Below the pieces are notes generated by a model. That model made no database searches. It was not told the origin of the DNA and saw only the letters and a program-made list of their open reading frames with translations. The translations under genes were made by a program, and so were the position numbers. Source: Dactylosporangium siamense (GTDB lineage Bacteria > Actinomycetota > Actinomycetes > Mycobacteriales > Micromonosporaceae). From it: a DNA stretch of 64,000 nt. The stretch covers positions 1 to 64,000 of the forward strand of contig NZ_BONQ01000083.1 of assembly GCF_016862795.1 (NCBI RefSeq), written 5' to 3'. Positions 52,880 through 61,875 of the stretch are shown here, one piece after another (the stretch's first letter is position 1; every line of letters starts with the position of its first letter).

Positions 52880-54555
52880 GTTCCCCTGCCTCGATCGGTC
52901 GCCCGGTGCGGGGGGCCGGTGACTTCCGGCGGAAGCACGTAGCGATCGGAACTGTCGAGCGTGAGCGCCAGCGACGAGACGTACTGCAACTGCCCGTGCG
53001 ACCCTCGCTGGGCCGAGGCCAGCATATCCGGCCGCTCGAACATGTACCCGGTGACATGGCAGCGGAACCGCTCACCCGAGGGGTTGCCGTGCTCGTCGAA
53101 CAGGGGGGCGTCGATGCCGTCGGAGCGGCGGCGGAGGTAGTAGCGCCCCCGTGTGGCGAGGGCCATGACCGGCGTGGCGACGAACGCGACACCGATCGCG
53201 ATGAGCACCGAGAACGGCTTGACGGCGGTGCCGAGCAGCCCGGCGAACGCGAGCAGCGAAAGCACCGAGGCGAGTCCCACCGACACGAGCCCCACCGGGT
53301 TCCAGTCGTGCAGCATGCCGCGGCGGAACTCTGGGAAGCGCGGCGAGATGCGGAGCACCCACTTGTTGATCGCGATGTCGGTGGCGATCGTCACGAGCCA
53401 CGCCATGACGACGTTCGCGTAGAGGCTCAGCACGAAGGAGATGAGGGTGAAGACGTCCAGCATCATGAGCGCGTATGCGATCACCAGGTTGAGCAGCACG
53501 AAGATCGTGCGGCCCGGGTAGTGCTTCGCCACCCGGGTGAAGACGTTGGACCAGGCGAGCGAGCCCGAGTACGCGTTCGTCACGTTGATCTTCACCTGCG
53601 CGACCACGATGAGCACCAGGGCGAGGACGATGGCGAGCCAGTTGGGGAGCAGGGTCTGATACATGCCGACGAACTGCTTGACCGGTTCGGTCGCGTTGTG
53701 CCCGAGGGTGGGATCCACCTTCACGAGGACGTAGACGGCGAGGAAGACCCCGATGATCTGCTTGGTACCGCTGAAGATGACCCAGCCGGGGCCGGACAAC
53801 GCGAACGACGTCCACCACGAGCGGGCGTTCGCCGGCGTGCGCGGCGGCATGGCGCGGATGTAGTCGATCTGCTCCGCCAGCTGCGGGGTGAGGGCGAAGC
53901 ACACGGCCGCGCTGGAGACAACGGCGCCGAAACTGATCGAGCCGTCGGACTTGCCGCCGAACGACATGAATGCGCTCACCGACTCGGGGTCGGAGACGAG
54001 GATCCACAGCAGTGGCAGCAGGGCGAGGGCGAGCCACATGGGCGTGGTCCAGAAGTGCAGGCGCTCCAGTGCCCGCATGCCGTAGATGACGATCGGGATC
54101 ACGACCACGGTCGAGATGAGATAGCCGAGCCACAGCGGCGTCCCCGTCGCCACCTGCAGCCCCTGCGCCATGATGGCGCCCTCCAGGGCGAAGAAGATGC
54201 AGGTGAAACCCGCGAAGATCACCGTTGTGATGATCGAGCCGTAGTAGCCGAACCCCGAGCCGCGGGCGATGAGGTCGAGGTCGAGGTTGTAGCGGGCGGC
54301 GTAGTAGGCGACGGGCACGCCCACGATGATGATGATGACCGACGCGAACAGGATGCCGAGCACGGCGTTGGCGGTGCCGTGGTCGATGCCGACGCTCGCG
54401 CCGATCGAGAAGTCGGCGAGGAACGCGATGGACCCGAGGGCGGTCGCGCCGACGGAGGCCGCGCTCCAGCGCCGGAAGGTGCGCGGCACATACCGGAAGG
54501 CATAGTCCTCGAGGCTGTCCTCCGCGGCCTCGCGCGCGTTGCCTGTTCTGCTCAC
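52876..54555 (-). CDS. NCS1-family nucleobase/allantoin-like permease
   Basis: The 559-residue protein has about 12 membrane helices and the NCS1 pattern (V-P-R-T-F-R-R-W-S near the N-terminus, G-S-G-F-G-Y-Y-G-S-I-I, and W-W-T-S-F-A-L-S-G-P-G-W). Its charged C-terminal tail of about 75 residues is longer than usual. It probably brings in a nitrogenous base or ureide. The GTG start at 54555 has AGGGG upstream. Confidence 0.88.
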   Translation of the reverse strand: MSRTGNAREAAEDSLEDYAFRYVPRTFRRWSAASVGATALGSIAFLADFSIGASVGIDHGTANAVLGILFASVIIIIVGVPVAYYAARYNLDLDLIARGSGFGYYGSIITTVIFAGFTCIFFALEGAIMAQGLQVATGTPLWLGYLISTVVVIPIVIYGMRALERLHFWTTPMWLALALLPLLWILVSDPESVSAFMSFGGKSDGSISFGAVVSSAAVCFALTPQLAEQIDYIRAMPPRTPANARSWWTSFALSGPGWVIFSGTKQIIGVFLAVYVLVKVDPTLGHNATEPVKQFVGMYQTLLPNWLAIVLALVLIVVAQVKINVTNAYSGSLAWSNVFTRVAKHYPGRTIFVLLNLVIAYALMMLDVFTLISFVLSLYANVVMAWLVTIATDIAINKWVLRISPRFPEFRRGMLHDWNPVGLVSVGLASVLSLLAFAGLLGTAVKPFSVLIAIGVAFVATPVMALATRGRYYLRRRSDGIDAPLFDEHGNPSGERFRCHVTGYMFERPDMLASAQRGSHGQLQYVSSLALTLDSSDRYVLPPEVTGPPHRATDRGRGT

Positions 54556-54644
54556 AATGGCATCCCCTCACGCGCTAGGCGTGGGGCATCTTCCGGTGCC
54601 GTTGTTACGACCGCGTTGCAGGCCCGGAAAACGGCAATGTCGGC
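54556..54644. other. urtE-permease spacer with imperfect hairpin
   Basis: GCATCCCCTCACGCGCTAGGCGTGGGGC is an imperfect dyad directly upstream of the permease GTG. It may be an attenuator or regulator site. No riboswitch core is seen. Confidence 0.35.
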
Positions 54645-55328
54645 TCAGATCGCCATGGCGGCTCGCACGGTGGAGACGGCTGCCGAGCCCCCCTCATCGG
54701 TCTGGGTGACGAAGCCCGAGGCGAGCACGACGTAACGCTCGGCGGCCTCGAGGGCGAAGCCGATGTGCTGCTCGACGAGCAGCACGTTGATGCCCTCACT
54801 GGCCAGCTGCACGATGGTGTGCTCGATCTCGGCGACGATCGTGGGCTGGATGCCCTCGGTCGGCTCGTCGAGGATGAGCAGCTTCGGCTCGGTGATCAGG
54901 GCGCGGGCGATCGCGAGCTGCTGGCGCTGCCCGCCCGAGAGCAGGCCGGCCTTGCGGGCTGCGAACTGCTCCAGTGCGGGGAAGCGGGCCAGCTGCGCGT
55001 CGATGAGGGCCTTGCCGCCCCGGCGCCCGTCGGCGACGAGCTGCAGATTCTCGAGCGTGGTGAGCTGGCCGAACGCCTGCTGGCCCTGCGGCACGTACGC
55101 CATGCCGCGAGCGACGCGTTTGTTGGGGGCCAGCGACGCGATGTCTTCGCCGTCGAAGAACACGCGGCCCTTCGTCGGCTTGATGAGCCCGATCGCGACC
55201 CGCAGCAGCGTCGTCTTGCCGGCGCCGTTGTGGCCGAGCACGGCCACGACCTTCCCGGCCGGCACCGTCACCCCGTGCAGCACCTGCGTGCGACCGTAGC
55301 CGGCCTCGATGTCGGTGAGCTCAAGCAT
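54645..55328 (-). CDS. urtE: Urea ABC transporter ATPase UrtE
   Basis: The 227-residue product has Walker A G-H-N-G-A-G-K-T-T, signature L-S-G-G-Q-R-Q-Q-L and Walker B L-L-I-L-D-E-P-T-E-G-I-Q-P. The E-G-I-Q-P sequence after Walker B is a mark of UrtE. It is the last of the five urt genes. Its start overlaps urtD by eight bases. Confidence 0.93.
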   Translation of the reverse strand: MLELTDIEAGYGRTQVLHGVTVPAGKVVAVLGHNGAGKTTLLRVAIGLIKPTKGRVFFDGEDIASLAPNKRVARGMAYVPQGQQAFGQLTTLENLQLVADGRRGGKALIDAQLARFPALEQFAARKAGLLSGGQRQQLAIARALITEPKLLILDEPTEGIQPTIVAEIEHTIVQLASEGINVLLVEQHIGFALEAAERYVVLASGFVTQTDEGGSAAVSTVRAAMAI

Positions 55329-56154
55329 GTGAGTCCTCCTCCTGCAAGTTTGCGAGCTCGGCGGCCGCCTCCTCGGGCACGGCCGCCATGGCGGCCGTGG
55401 TCGCGGCTCCCGCGGTGCCGAGGTAGACCTCCTGCACCTTCGGGTCGGCCTGGACCTCGGCCACCGTGCCCTGCGAGAGCACCTTGCCCTGGTGCAGCAC
55501 CGTCACGCGGGTGGCATAGCGGCGCATGAAGTCCATGTCGTGCTCGACCACCAGCACGATGCGCTTCGCCGCGATGCGCTGCAGGAGCTCGCCGGTCGCG
55601 GTGCGCTCGTCGTGGCTCATCCCGGCGACGGGTTCGTCGAGCAGCAGCACCTGCGCGTCCTGCACGAGCAGCATCGCGATCTCCAGCCACTGCTTCTGGC
55701 CGTGCGACAGGATGCCGGCGGGCGTGGCGAGCTCGTCGACGAGTCCCGTCTCCTCGAGCGCCTGCATGATCGACGGGTCGACGCCGCGACGGGTCCGCAG
55801 CAGCGAGGTCCAGCGGCGGTGGCGTCCGGCGGCGATGTCGAGATTCTGCAGCACCGACAGCTCGTTGAAGACGCTCGCGGTCTGGAACGTACGGCCGACC
55901 CCGAGCCGGACGATCTTGTGTACCGGCCGGCCGAGCAGCTCCTGCTCGCCGAGTTTCGCCGACCCGGTGGCCGCCGACAGCCCCGTGATGGCGTCGATGC
56001 AGGTCGTCTTGCCGGCACCGTTCGGGCCGATGAGGAACCGGACCTCGCCGGGGTGCGCGTCGAAGGAGACCCCGCCGACCGCGACGAAGCCCGAGAACTC
56101 GACGTGGAGGTCGGTGACGACGAGCGAGTCGCCTGAGGAAGAGGGCGTGGTCAC
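55321..56154 (-). CDS. urtD: Urea ABC transporter ATPase UrtD
   Basis: The 277-residue product has F-S-G-F-V-A-V-G-G-V near the start, Walker A G-P-N-G-A-G-K-T-T, signature L-S-H-G-Q-K-Q-W-L-E-I and Walker B V-L-L-L-D-E-P-V-A-G-M. The L-S-H-G-Q-K-Q-W-L-E-I form is typical of UrtD. The start is a GTG at 56154, overlapping the urtC stop. Confidence 0.94.
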   Translation of the reverse strand: MTTPSSSGDSLVVTDLHVEFSGFVAVGGVSFDAHPGEVRFLIGPNGAGKTTCIDAITGLSAATGSAKLGEQELLGRPVHKIVRLGVGRTFQTASVFNELSVLQNLDIAAGRHRRWTSLLRTRRGVDPSIMQALEETGLVDELATPAGILSHGQKQWLEIAMLLVQDAQVLLLDEPVAGMSHDERTATGELLQRIAAKRIVLVVEHDMDFMRRYATRVTVLHQGKVLSQGTVAEVQADPKVQEVYLGTAGAATTAAMAAVPEEAAAELANLQEEDSHA

Positions 56155-57245
56155 GACGTCACCCCCTCGAGCTGCCTGGTGGCGGCCGGCGCGGCGAGCG
56201 GTTCGCCCGGGCCCCGTCGCGCTGCCCTGAACCTGGCCGGCAACGACGACAGTCCCTTCGGCAGGAAGAGGATGACGACGATGAACAGCAGGCCGATGAT
56301 GTACGTCCAGCCTTCGGGCCAGGTTGAGCCGAGGCTCGACTGCCCCCAGCCGACCGCGATCGCGCCGAGCGCGGGGCCGAAGAGCGAGGCGCGGCCGCCG
56401 AAGGCAACGCCGGCGATCATGAGGATCGAGGCGGCGGCACCGATCTCGGCCGGCGTGATGATGCCGACGATGGGCACGAACATCGCTCCGCCGATGCTTG
56501 CCATCAGCGCTGCGCCGACGAAGGCGACGAGCTTGACGTTGGCCGGGTCGTAGCCGAGGAAGCGCACGCGCTCCTCGGCGTCGCGGGTGGCGACGAGGAG
56601 CTCGCCGAAGCGGCTGCGGTAGAGCTGCCACACCACGAGCAGGCACGCGACGAGCAGCCCGGCGGTGATGAGGTACACCATGGTCCTGTTCGCCGGGTCG
56701 TTCAGCACGTAACCGAAGAAGTACTTGAAGTCGCTGAGCCCGGTGTCGCCGCCGGTCTCGCGGATCGTGGAGCTGACCAGGGTGGCGAGCGCGACGGCGA
56801 GCGCCTGCGTCAGGATCGCGAAGTACGCACCCTTCACCCGGCGCTTGAACAGCGCGTAGCCGAGGATGCCGGCCGCGACCACCGGGAGCACCACGATCGC
56901 CAGCAGGGTGAACGCCGTGCTGCGGAACGGCTCCCAGAACGCCGGGAGCGGCGCGAGCGGGTCATAGAGCACCATGAACCCCGGTACACCGTCACCGGCG
57001 GTCTCCAGCGTGAGGTGCATGGCCATCGAGTAGGCGCCGAGGGCGAAGAACACCCCCTGGCCCATGACGAGCATCCCGCCCCGGCCCCACGCCAGACCGA
57101 TGCCGACGGCGGCGATCGCCCAGCAGCAGTACTTGCCGAGATTGCTGAGCCAGTGATCGGTGAGCACGGAGGGAGCGACCGCGAGGAGCAGGACGGCGAA
57201 CACCCCGATGCCGCCGAGGGAGAGGTGTGGCTTCAGTTTGGTCAT
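56151..57245 (-). CDS. urtC: Urea ABC transporter permease UrtC
   Basis: The 364-residue polytopic protein has the LivM-like fold with about nine helices and the C-W-A-I-A-A-V-G-I-G-L-A-W-G-R-G-G pattern near residue 42 and A-T-R-D-A-E-E-R-V-R-F-L-G-Y. Those resemble UrtC of urea or short-chain amide importers. Start ATG 57245 overlaps urtB. Confidence 0.93.
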   Translation of the reverse strand: MTKLKPHLSLGGIGVFAVLLLAVAPSVLTDHWLSNLGKYCCWAIAAVGIGLAWGRGGMLVMGQGVFFALGAYSMAMHLTLETAGDGVPGFMVLYDPLAPLPAFWEPFRSTAFTLLAIVVLPVVAAGILGYALFKRRVKGAYFAILTQALAVALATLVSSTIRETGGDTGLSDFKYFFGYVLNDPANRTMVYLITAGLLVACLLVVWQLYRSRFGELLVATRDAEERVRFLGYDPANVKLVAFVGAALMASIGGAMFVPIVGIITPAEIGAAASILMIAGVAFGGRASLFGPALGAIAVGWGQSSLGSTWPEGWTYIIGLLFIVVILFLPKGLSSLPARFRAARRGPGEPLAAPAATRQLEGVTS

Positions 57246-58126
57246 ACCAGACTCCTGGTTCGCACCGTGAACAGGCCCTGCGGGCGGACCTGCAGGAAGA
57301 CGATCACGAGGATGAAGGCAAGCACCTGCGCGAGGCTGCCGGTCGTCCAGTAGGCGAAGCACGAGAGGCCGACGCCCACCCCCAACGCGGCGATGATGGT
57401 GCCCTTGAGCTGGCCGATGCCGCCGGCGGCGACGACGAGGAAGGCCGGGATGATGTACTGCGCGCCCATCGTGGAGTTCGTGCCGCCGATGAGCGACGCG
57501 GCCACTCCGGCGACCCCGGCCAGCCCCGACCCGACGAAGAAGGTCAGGCGGTCGACGGTGCGGGTGGAGATCCCCGCGGTCTCGGCGAGGTCCCGGTTGT
57601 GCACGGTCGCCCGGATGCGGCGGCCGAACGAGGTGTACTTGAGCCAGGCCGCCAGCGCGGCGACGCAGACGGTCGCGAGCAGGATGGTGAACACCTGCCG
57701 CAGCGGCCAGTCGTAGCCGAGGACGGTCAACTGCCCGTCGAGCCAGCCCGGCTTCTCCACCGGCACGCCCTGGGACGGGAAGATCTGCAGCGCCGCCTGT
57801 TGCAGGATCAGGCTGACACCGACCGTGACGAGCAGGGTGTCGAGGGGCCTGCGGTACATCCACTGGATGATGCTGACCTCCAGCAGGAGGCCGAACAGTC
57901 CGGCGACGACGAACGCGACCGGCAGCGCGACCGGGATCGACAGGTCGCTGGAGTCGATGACCTGCTGGACGAGGTAGGCGGTGAAGGCGCCGATCATGAG
58001 GAACTCGCCGTGGGCCATGTTGATCACGCCCATCTGACCGAACGTGAGCGAGAGGCCGAGCGCGGCGAGCAGGAGCAGCGCACCCTGTGCGCTGCCGTTC
58101 AGCAGCGGTGGGATCAATGCGTCCAC
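57242..58126 (-). CDS. urtB: Urea ABC transporter permease UrtB
   Basis: The 294-residue LivH-like permease has G-L-S-L-T-F-G-Q-M-G-V-I-N-M-A-H-G-E-F near residue 25 and T-V-H-N-R-D-L-A-E-T-A-G-I. The start is a GTG at 58126; the ORF extends further upstream but without similarity. It lies 113 bases after urtA. Confidence 0.93.
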   Translation of the reverse strand: MDALIPPLLNGSAQGALLLLAALGLSLTFGQMGVINMAHGEFLMIGAFTAYLVQQVIDSSDLSIPVALPVAFVVAGLFGLLLEVSIIQWMYRRPLDTLLVTVGVSLILQQAALQIFPSQGVPVEKPGWLDGQLTVLGYDWPLRQVFTILLATVCVAALAAWLKYTSFGRRIRATVHNRDLAETAGISTRTVDRLTFFVGSGLAGVAGVAASLIGGTNSTMGAQYIIPAFLVVAAGGIGQLKGTIIAALGVGVGLSCFAYWTTGSLAQVLAFILVIVFLQVRPQGLFTVRTRSLV

Positions 58127-58238
58127 GTGCTCTCGCTCTCTGTGCGGGGGTGGGTGTGAGGGGGATTCGGATCCGGGTGCGCGGGGTTGCCTGCCGCAGG
58201 CGACACGCAACCCCGCGTCCGGGTGGGGGGTGGGACGA

Positions 58239-59534
58239 TCAGCCCGCGGCCTTCACGAGCTGGTCGCGGACGTTCGCCGGGAACCAGTCGTAGCCCTTGA
58301 GGAACGGGTCGGGCTTGATGAACGCGTCGGAGGACCAGACGATGTCGAACTGCTTGCTGGCGTTGATCTGGCCGATGTGGCCCGGCTTGGAGATGTGGTG
58401 GTTCTCGCCGTCGAGCGTGACGGTGCCCTCCGGCGCGGCGAACGTGATGGCGTTCTTCTTCGCCGCGGCGTTCACCGCGGTGACGTCGAACGAGCCGGCC
58501 GCCTCGACGAGGGCCTTGTACAGGTACAGCGAGATGTAGGCGGCCTCCATCGGGTCGGAGGTGACGCCGCTGCTGTTGGGGTAGGCCTTCCAGCTGTCGA
58601 TGAACTTCTGGTTGGTGTCGGTCTTGAGCGACTGGAAGTAGTTCCAGGACGCGTAGTGGCCGGTGACCTCGTGGCCCATGGCCGGCGCCTCCTCCTCGGC
58701 GATCGACACCGAGATGATCGGCGTCGTCGCCGCGGTGAGGCCGGCGTCGTAGTAGGCCTTGATGAAGCCGACGTTCGACGAGCCGTTGATGGTGTTGAAG
58801 ATGAAGTCGGGCTTGGCGGCCTTGATCTTCGCTACCTGGGTGGTCCAGTCGTCCTTGTCGAGGGGTACGTACTCCTCACCGACGATCTTGATGCCGAGCT
58901 TGGCGGCGTAGAGCTTGATGATCGCGTTCGCGGTGCGCGGGAAGACGTAGTCGCTGCCGGCGAGGAACAGATTCTTCACCCCCTTGGAGGCGAGGAAGTC
59001 CATCGCCGGGATGATCTGCTGGTTGGTGGTCGCACCGGTGTAATAGATGTTCGGCGACGCCTCAAGGCCCTCGTACTGCACCGGGTAGAAGAAGAGGCCG
59101 TTGTTCTTCTCGACGACCGGCTTGACGGCCTTGCGGGAGGACGAGGTCCAGCCGCCGAAGATCGCGCCGACGCAGTCCTGGGTGAGCAGCTTCTCGGTCT
59201 TCTCCGCGAAGGTGGGCCAGTCGGTGGCGCCGTCCTCCTGGACGTACTTGATCTTCTTCTTGAGGATGCCGCCGCTGGCGTTGATCTCGTCGGCGGCCAT
59301 GTGCAGCACGTTGGAGACGGTCTTCTCGGAGATCGCCATGCCACCGGTCAGGGAGTTGAGGAAGCCGAGCTTGATGGTGTCGCCGGAGGTGTCGACGCAG
59401 CTGCTCGCCGCAGCGGACCCGCCGGGCGTCTCGTCGCCGGCTTTGGCGCCACAGCCGGCGAGCACGAGGGCGACGGTCGTCCCGATGGCACCCGCGGCCA
59501 CAAGCGTGCGCAGCCGCTTGCTGGTGGTGGACAT
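58239..59534 (-). CDS. urtA: Urea-binding lipoprotein UrtA
   Basis: The 431-residue precursor has a lipobox (V-L-A-G-C) and the UrtA pattern: I-K-L-G-F-L-N-S-L-T-G-G-M-A-I-S-E, G-A-I-F-G-G-W-T-S-S-S-R-K-A-V-K-P, and L-F-F-Y-P-V-Q-Y-E-G. These are typical of urea/short-chain amide receptors. It is the first gene of the operon, 170 bases downstream of a GlnR-like box. Confidence 0.94.
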   Translation of the reverse strand: MSTTSKRLRTLVAAGAIGTTVALVLAGCGAKAGDETPGGSAAASSCVDTSGDTIKLGFLNSLTGGMAISEKTVSNVLHMAADEINASGGILKKKIKYVQEDGATDWPTFAEKTEKLLTQDCVGAIFGGWTSSSRKAVKPVVEKNNGLFFYPVQYEGLEASPNIYYTGATTNQQIIPAMDFLASKGVKNLFLAGSDYVFPRTANAIIKLYAAKLGIKIVGEEYVPLDKDDWTTQVAKIKAAKPDFIFNTINGSSNVGFIKAYYDAGLTAATTPIISVSIAEEEAPAMGHEVTGHYASWNYFQSLKTDTNQKFIDSWKAYPNSSGVTSDPMEAAYISLYLYKALVEAAGSFDVTAVNAAAKKNAITFAAPEGTVTLDGENHHISKPGHIGQINASKQFDIVWSSDAFIKPDPFLKGYDWFPANVRDQLVKAAG

Positions 59535-60076
59535 ATGTGAGAACTCCGTTCCTGGTAAAGGGGGCGTGACGCCTAGGTCGCGGCACGGCGGATCGTGCGG
59601 ATACGCATGTCCAGGGCGAACCGCCGGCGTCCCGAGCGCCCCACCCCGTGTCGCCGGCCAGGTGCAGCCGACTGTGCAGGTGAGAGCAGGTTGACCGCGA
59701 GTCATTACTCTGACATTTCTTGACCGTTCCAACCCTGTAACCACGGACTCAACTGACGTCCAAAAGCCCTGCAAATACGCGGAAACTCGTGGAATGACGA
59801 TGTCAAAGCACTGCCATGGCCGGCGATGGCATGGTCGCGATGGCACAGTTCTGACATCTCAGCGAGCAGCGTCGCGGTCGCGTCATCGGCGCTGGGCGCC
59901 GGCGTGGCAGGCCCTTGGGCAGCGCAGGCCGAGGCCGACGGCATCCGGTTGCGCCGCGACGGTCGCACTACTCGCCACTACCGCGCTGTGACAGTGAGTG
60001 GATATAGAACGGAGAGCGTCGATTTCTACGCTGGCTCCCTGCCGGAATCGCATCTGATCAATGTCAGGAGCCAGCA
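59535..60076. other. Intergenic region with urtA control sequences
   Basis: This 540-base stretch has no supported gene. It is AT-richer than the rest near 59700-59810 and holds the GlnR-like box. Toward 60076 lies the leader of the W/C-repeat gene. Confidence 0.5.
59704..59741 (-). promoter_or_regulatory. GlnR-like four-half-site box upstream of urtA
   Basis: On the minus strand the order is GTTAC-n6-GGAAC-n6-GAAAT-n6-GTAAT. The spacing is exactly that of actinobacterial GlnR boxes (gTnAC-n6-GaAAC-n6, twice). The first two half-sites fit best. It would couple urea uptake to nitrogen limitation. Confidence 0.65.
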
Positions 60077-60649
60077 TTGTCAAAGCGAGCCAGTACGTCG
60101 GGGCTGCCTCGAAGGAACCCTCTCCGGGCGCCGGGCGCGGTCGCATTCACCGCCGGCGCGGTGACTCCTGGTATGGGGAGCCCGGCCCGGGCATCCCAGA
60201 GTGGCTGGCGTTGGTGTGCGAAGTGCGAAGGCCTGTGGTTCAACGGGGATACGTCCATCAGCGACTGCCCAACCGGAGGCCAGCACGTCCACTCCGCCAG
60301 CGGGCACTACACGTTGAGGTTCTCTTACGAGGGCGGCGGCGGACAGGACAACTGGTGGTATTGCTGGATGTGCCTGGGGATGTGGTTCCACACGCCCGGC
60401 AGCACCCGCTTCGGGCGCTGCCCGGGCAACAACCACGGTGAGGGTTCCCACGACAAGGACTGGCGGAATTCCTACCGGCTTGAGACGACCACCAGCAACA
60501 ACGGCCCGGGTGGCCAGAAGAACTGGCGTTGGTGCTCCCATTGCGAGAGCCTGTGGTTCAACGGACACGCGACCTGGGGCAAGTGCCCCGGCTCCGCAGC
60601 CGGGCACACCGCCGTGAACAGTGCCGACTACATCCTTCGCGTCAGCTGA
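60077..60649 (+). CDS. W/C-repeat protein, probably secreted
   Basis: The 190-residue product has three units of about 45-50 residues, each with W-R-W-C-A/S-K/H-C-E-x-L-W-F (W-W-Y-C-W-M-C-L-G-M-W-F in the middle one), then C-P and H, then Y-x-L-R. Two C-x-x-C-like pairs per unit suggest a zinc ribbon or disulfide fold. The N-terminus is weakly signal-like. The TTG at 60077 follows AGGAG at six bases. Confidence 0.72.
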   Translation: MSKRASTSGLPRRNPLRAPGAVAFTAGAVTPGMGSPARASQSGWRWCAKCEGLWFNGDTSISDCPTGGQHVHSASGHYTLRFSYEGGGGQDNWWYCWMCLGMWFHTPGSTRFGRCPGNNHGEGSHDKDWRNSYRLETTTSNNGPGGQKNWRWCSHCESLWFNGHATWGKCPGSAAGHTAVNSADYILRVS

Positions 60650-60738
60650 AGCCCGCCCTGATGGACCGCGGTCGATCCGGGGAGCGGGGCAAGCGGGAGT
60701 GCTGAGCCGGACGCCACGTCACGCCCGGCTCCGCAATG

Positions 60739-61875
60739 TCAACACGCAGGCAGCTGCGGCAGTGCCGAGGTCTTCACCACCGTCCACTCCCGGACCGGGT
60801 GCCGGTCCTTCCCGGTCGGCGCGTAGCCGACGATCACCACGCCGTTGCGTGCGACGAGGGAACCGGCGGTCGGGGTGACCTGGGTGTAGGAGCGGGTGCG
60901 CAGGTCGCCGAGGAGCATGGCGTCGCCGTTGTCCCAGCCGACGTGGTCGCCGGTGATGCTCGGCCACTCGACCCGGGTCCCGGCCGGCGGGTGGGCGATG
61001 ACGGTCACCGGCTCGGGTGCGCCCTTGCGCCAGACCCGCAGGCGGTTCTGGTTCGCGGCCCACACGACGGTCTGCTGGTCGCCGTTGAAGGTAGCGGGCC
61101 GCGCGACCGGGGTCCTCAGCTCCGCCGGCAGTGCCACGACCGCCCCGGTGGCCGGTGTGGCCGCGACGAGCGTCATCGCGTCGTAGCGCGGGTCCATCTC
61201 GTTCCAGGCGACCAGGTCACCGAAGCGGAACGGGGTGTTGGGGATGCCCTCCCTGATCACCTTGTCGGCGCCGGAGGCCAGGTCCGTCATGTGGAGCTGG
61301 GACGCGGACTCGCTGATCGAGATCGTCCAGAACGCGCGGCCGTCGAGCAGGACCGGGTTGGGCCAGGGGCCACCCTTGGTGGTGGACTGACCGATCCGGT
61401 GGGCCGGCGTCGCGCCGGAGGAGTCCCAGGCGTAGTAGCCGAAGGTGCTGTCGAGGGTGGGCTCGTCCTGCACGGAGAAGACCAGCCATCGCCCGTCGAA
61501 GGTGGCGTCGAAGACCTGGGCGTCCTCGTCGGCGAGCCGCATGACCGTGGTCCGCTCGCCGCCGCGGATGCGCTGCACCGACCGGGTGCCGGCGGCGAAC
61601 GCGTCGACGAACAGCGTGCCGTCCTCCGCCGCCGTCACGATCTGCAGGGCCTCGCCCTTCTGGTGGGCGACCTTCCCGTCGGTCAGCGCCTGCTTCCAGG
61701 TGGCCGGCAGCTCGACCTTGCAGAAGTCGCCGTCCGTCGCGCCGACCGCGGTGGGGGTGTCCGACCGTCCGGATGCCGCAGGAGCGGCGGGCCGCCCCGG
61801 CGTGCACCCGGAGGCGCACGCCAGGACGACCGCACACAGCATCACCCGGAGCGGCCGGCTACCAGATGTAGCCAC
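60739..61875 (-). CDS. Lipoprotein with beta-propeller-like repeats
   Basis: The 378-residue precursor has a lipobox (C-A-S-G-C) and a mature domain with repeated D-x-W/R-x-V/L blades (D-G-R-W-L-V-F-S-V, L-L-D-G-R-A-F-W-T, G-D-H-V-G-W-D-N-G). TolB/WD-like propeller is the best description. Its start lies inside the end of the peptidase gene (17-base overlap), so the two form one operon. Confidence 0.82.
   Translation of the reverse strand: MATSGSRPLRVMLCAVVLACASGCTPGRPAAPAASGRSDTPTAVGATDGDFCKVELPATWKQALTDGKVAHQKGEALQIVTAAEDGTLFVDAFAAGTRSVQRIRGGERTTVMRLADEDAQVFDATFDGRWLVFSVQDEPTLDSTFGYYAWDSSGATPAHRIGQSTTKGGPWPNPVLLDGRAFWTISISESASQLHMTDLASGADKVIREGIPNTPFRFGDLVAWNEMDPRYDAMTLVAATPATGAVVALPAELRTPVARPATFNGDQQTVVWAANQNRLRVWRKGAPEPVTVIAHPPAGTRVEWPSITGDHVGWDNGDAMLLGDLRTRSYTQVTPTAGSLVARNGVVIVGYAPTGKDRHPVREWTVVKTSALPQLPAC

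Noticed and set aside
54556-54644. Guanidine-type riboswitch before the permease
   Set aside because: Only one imperfect hairpin is present. The paired ACGR loops of the mini-ykkC class or the ykkC core are not seen.
52579-54735. Plus-strand frame of 718 codons opposite the permease
   Set aside because: Charged low-complexity sequence with no domains; the minus strand encodes an NCS1 permease.
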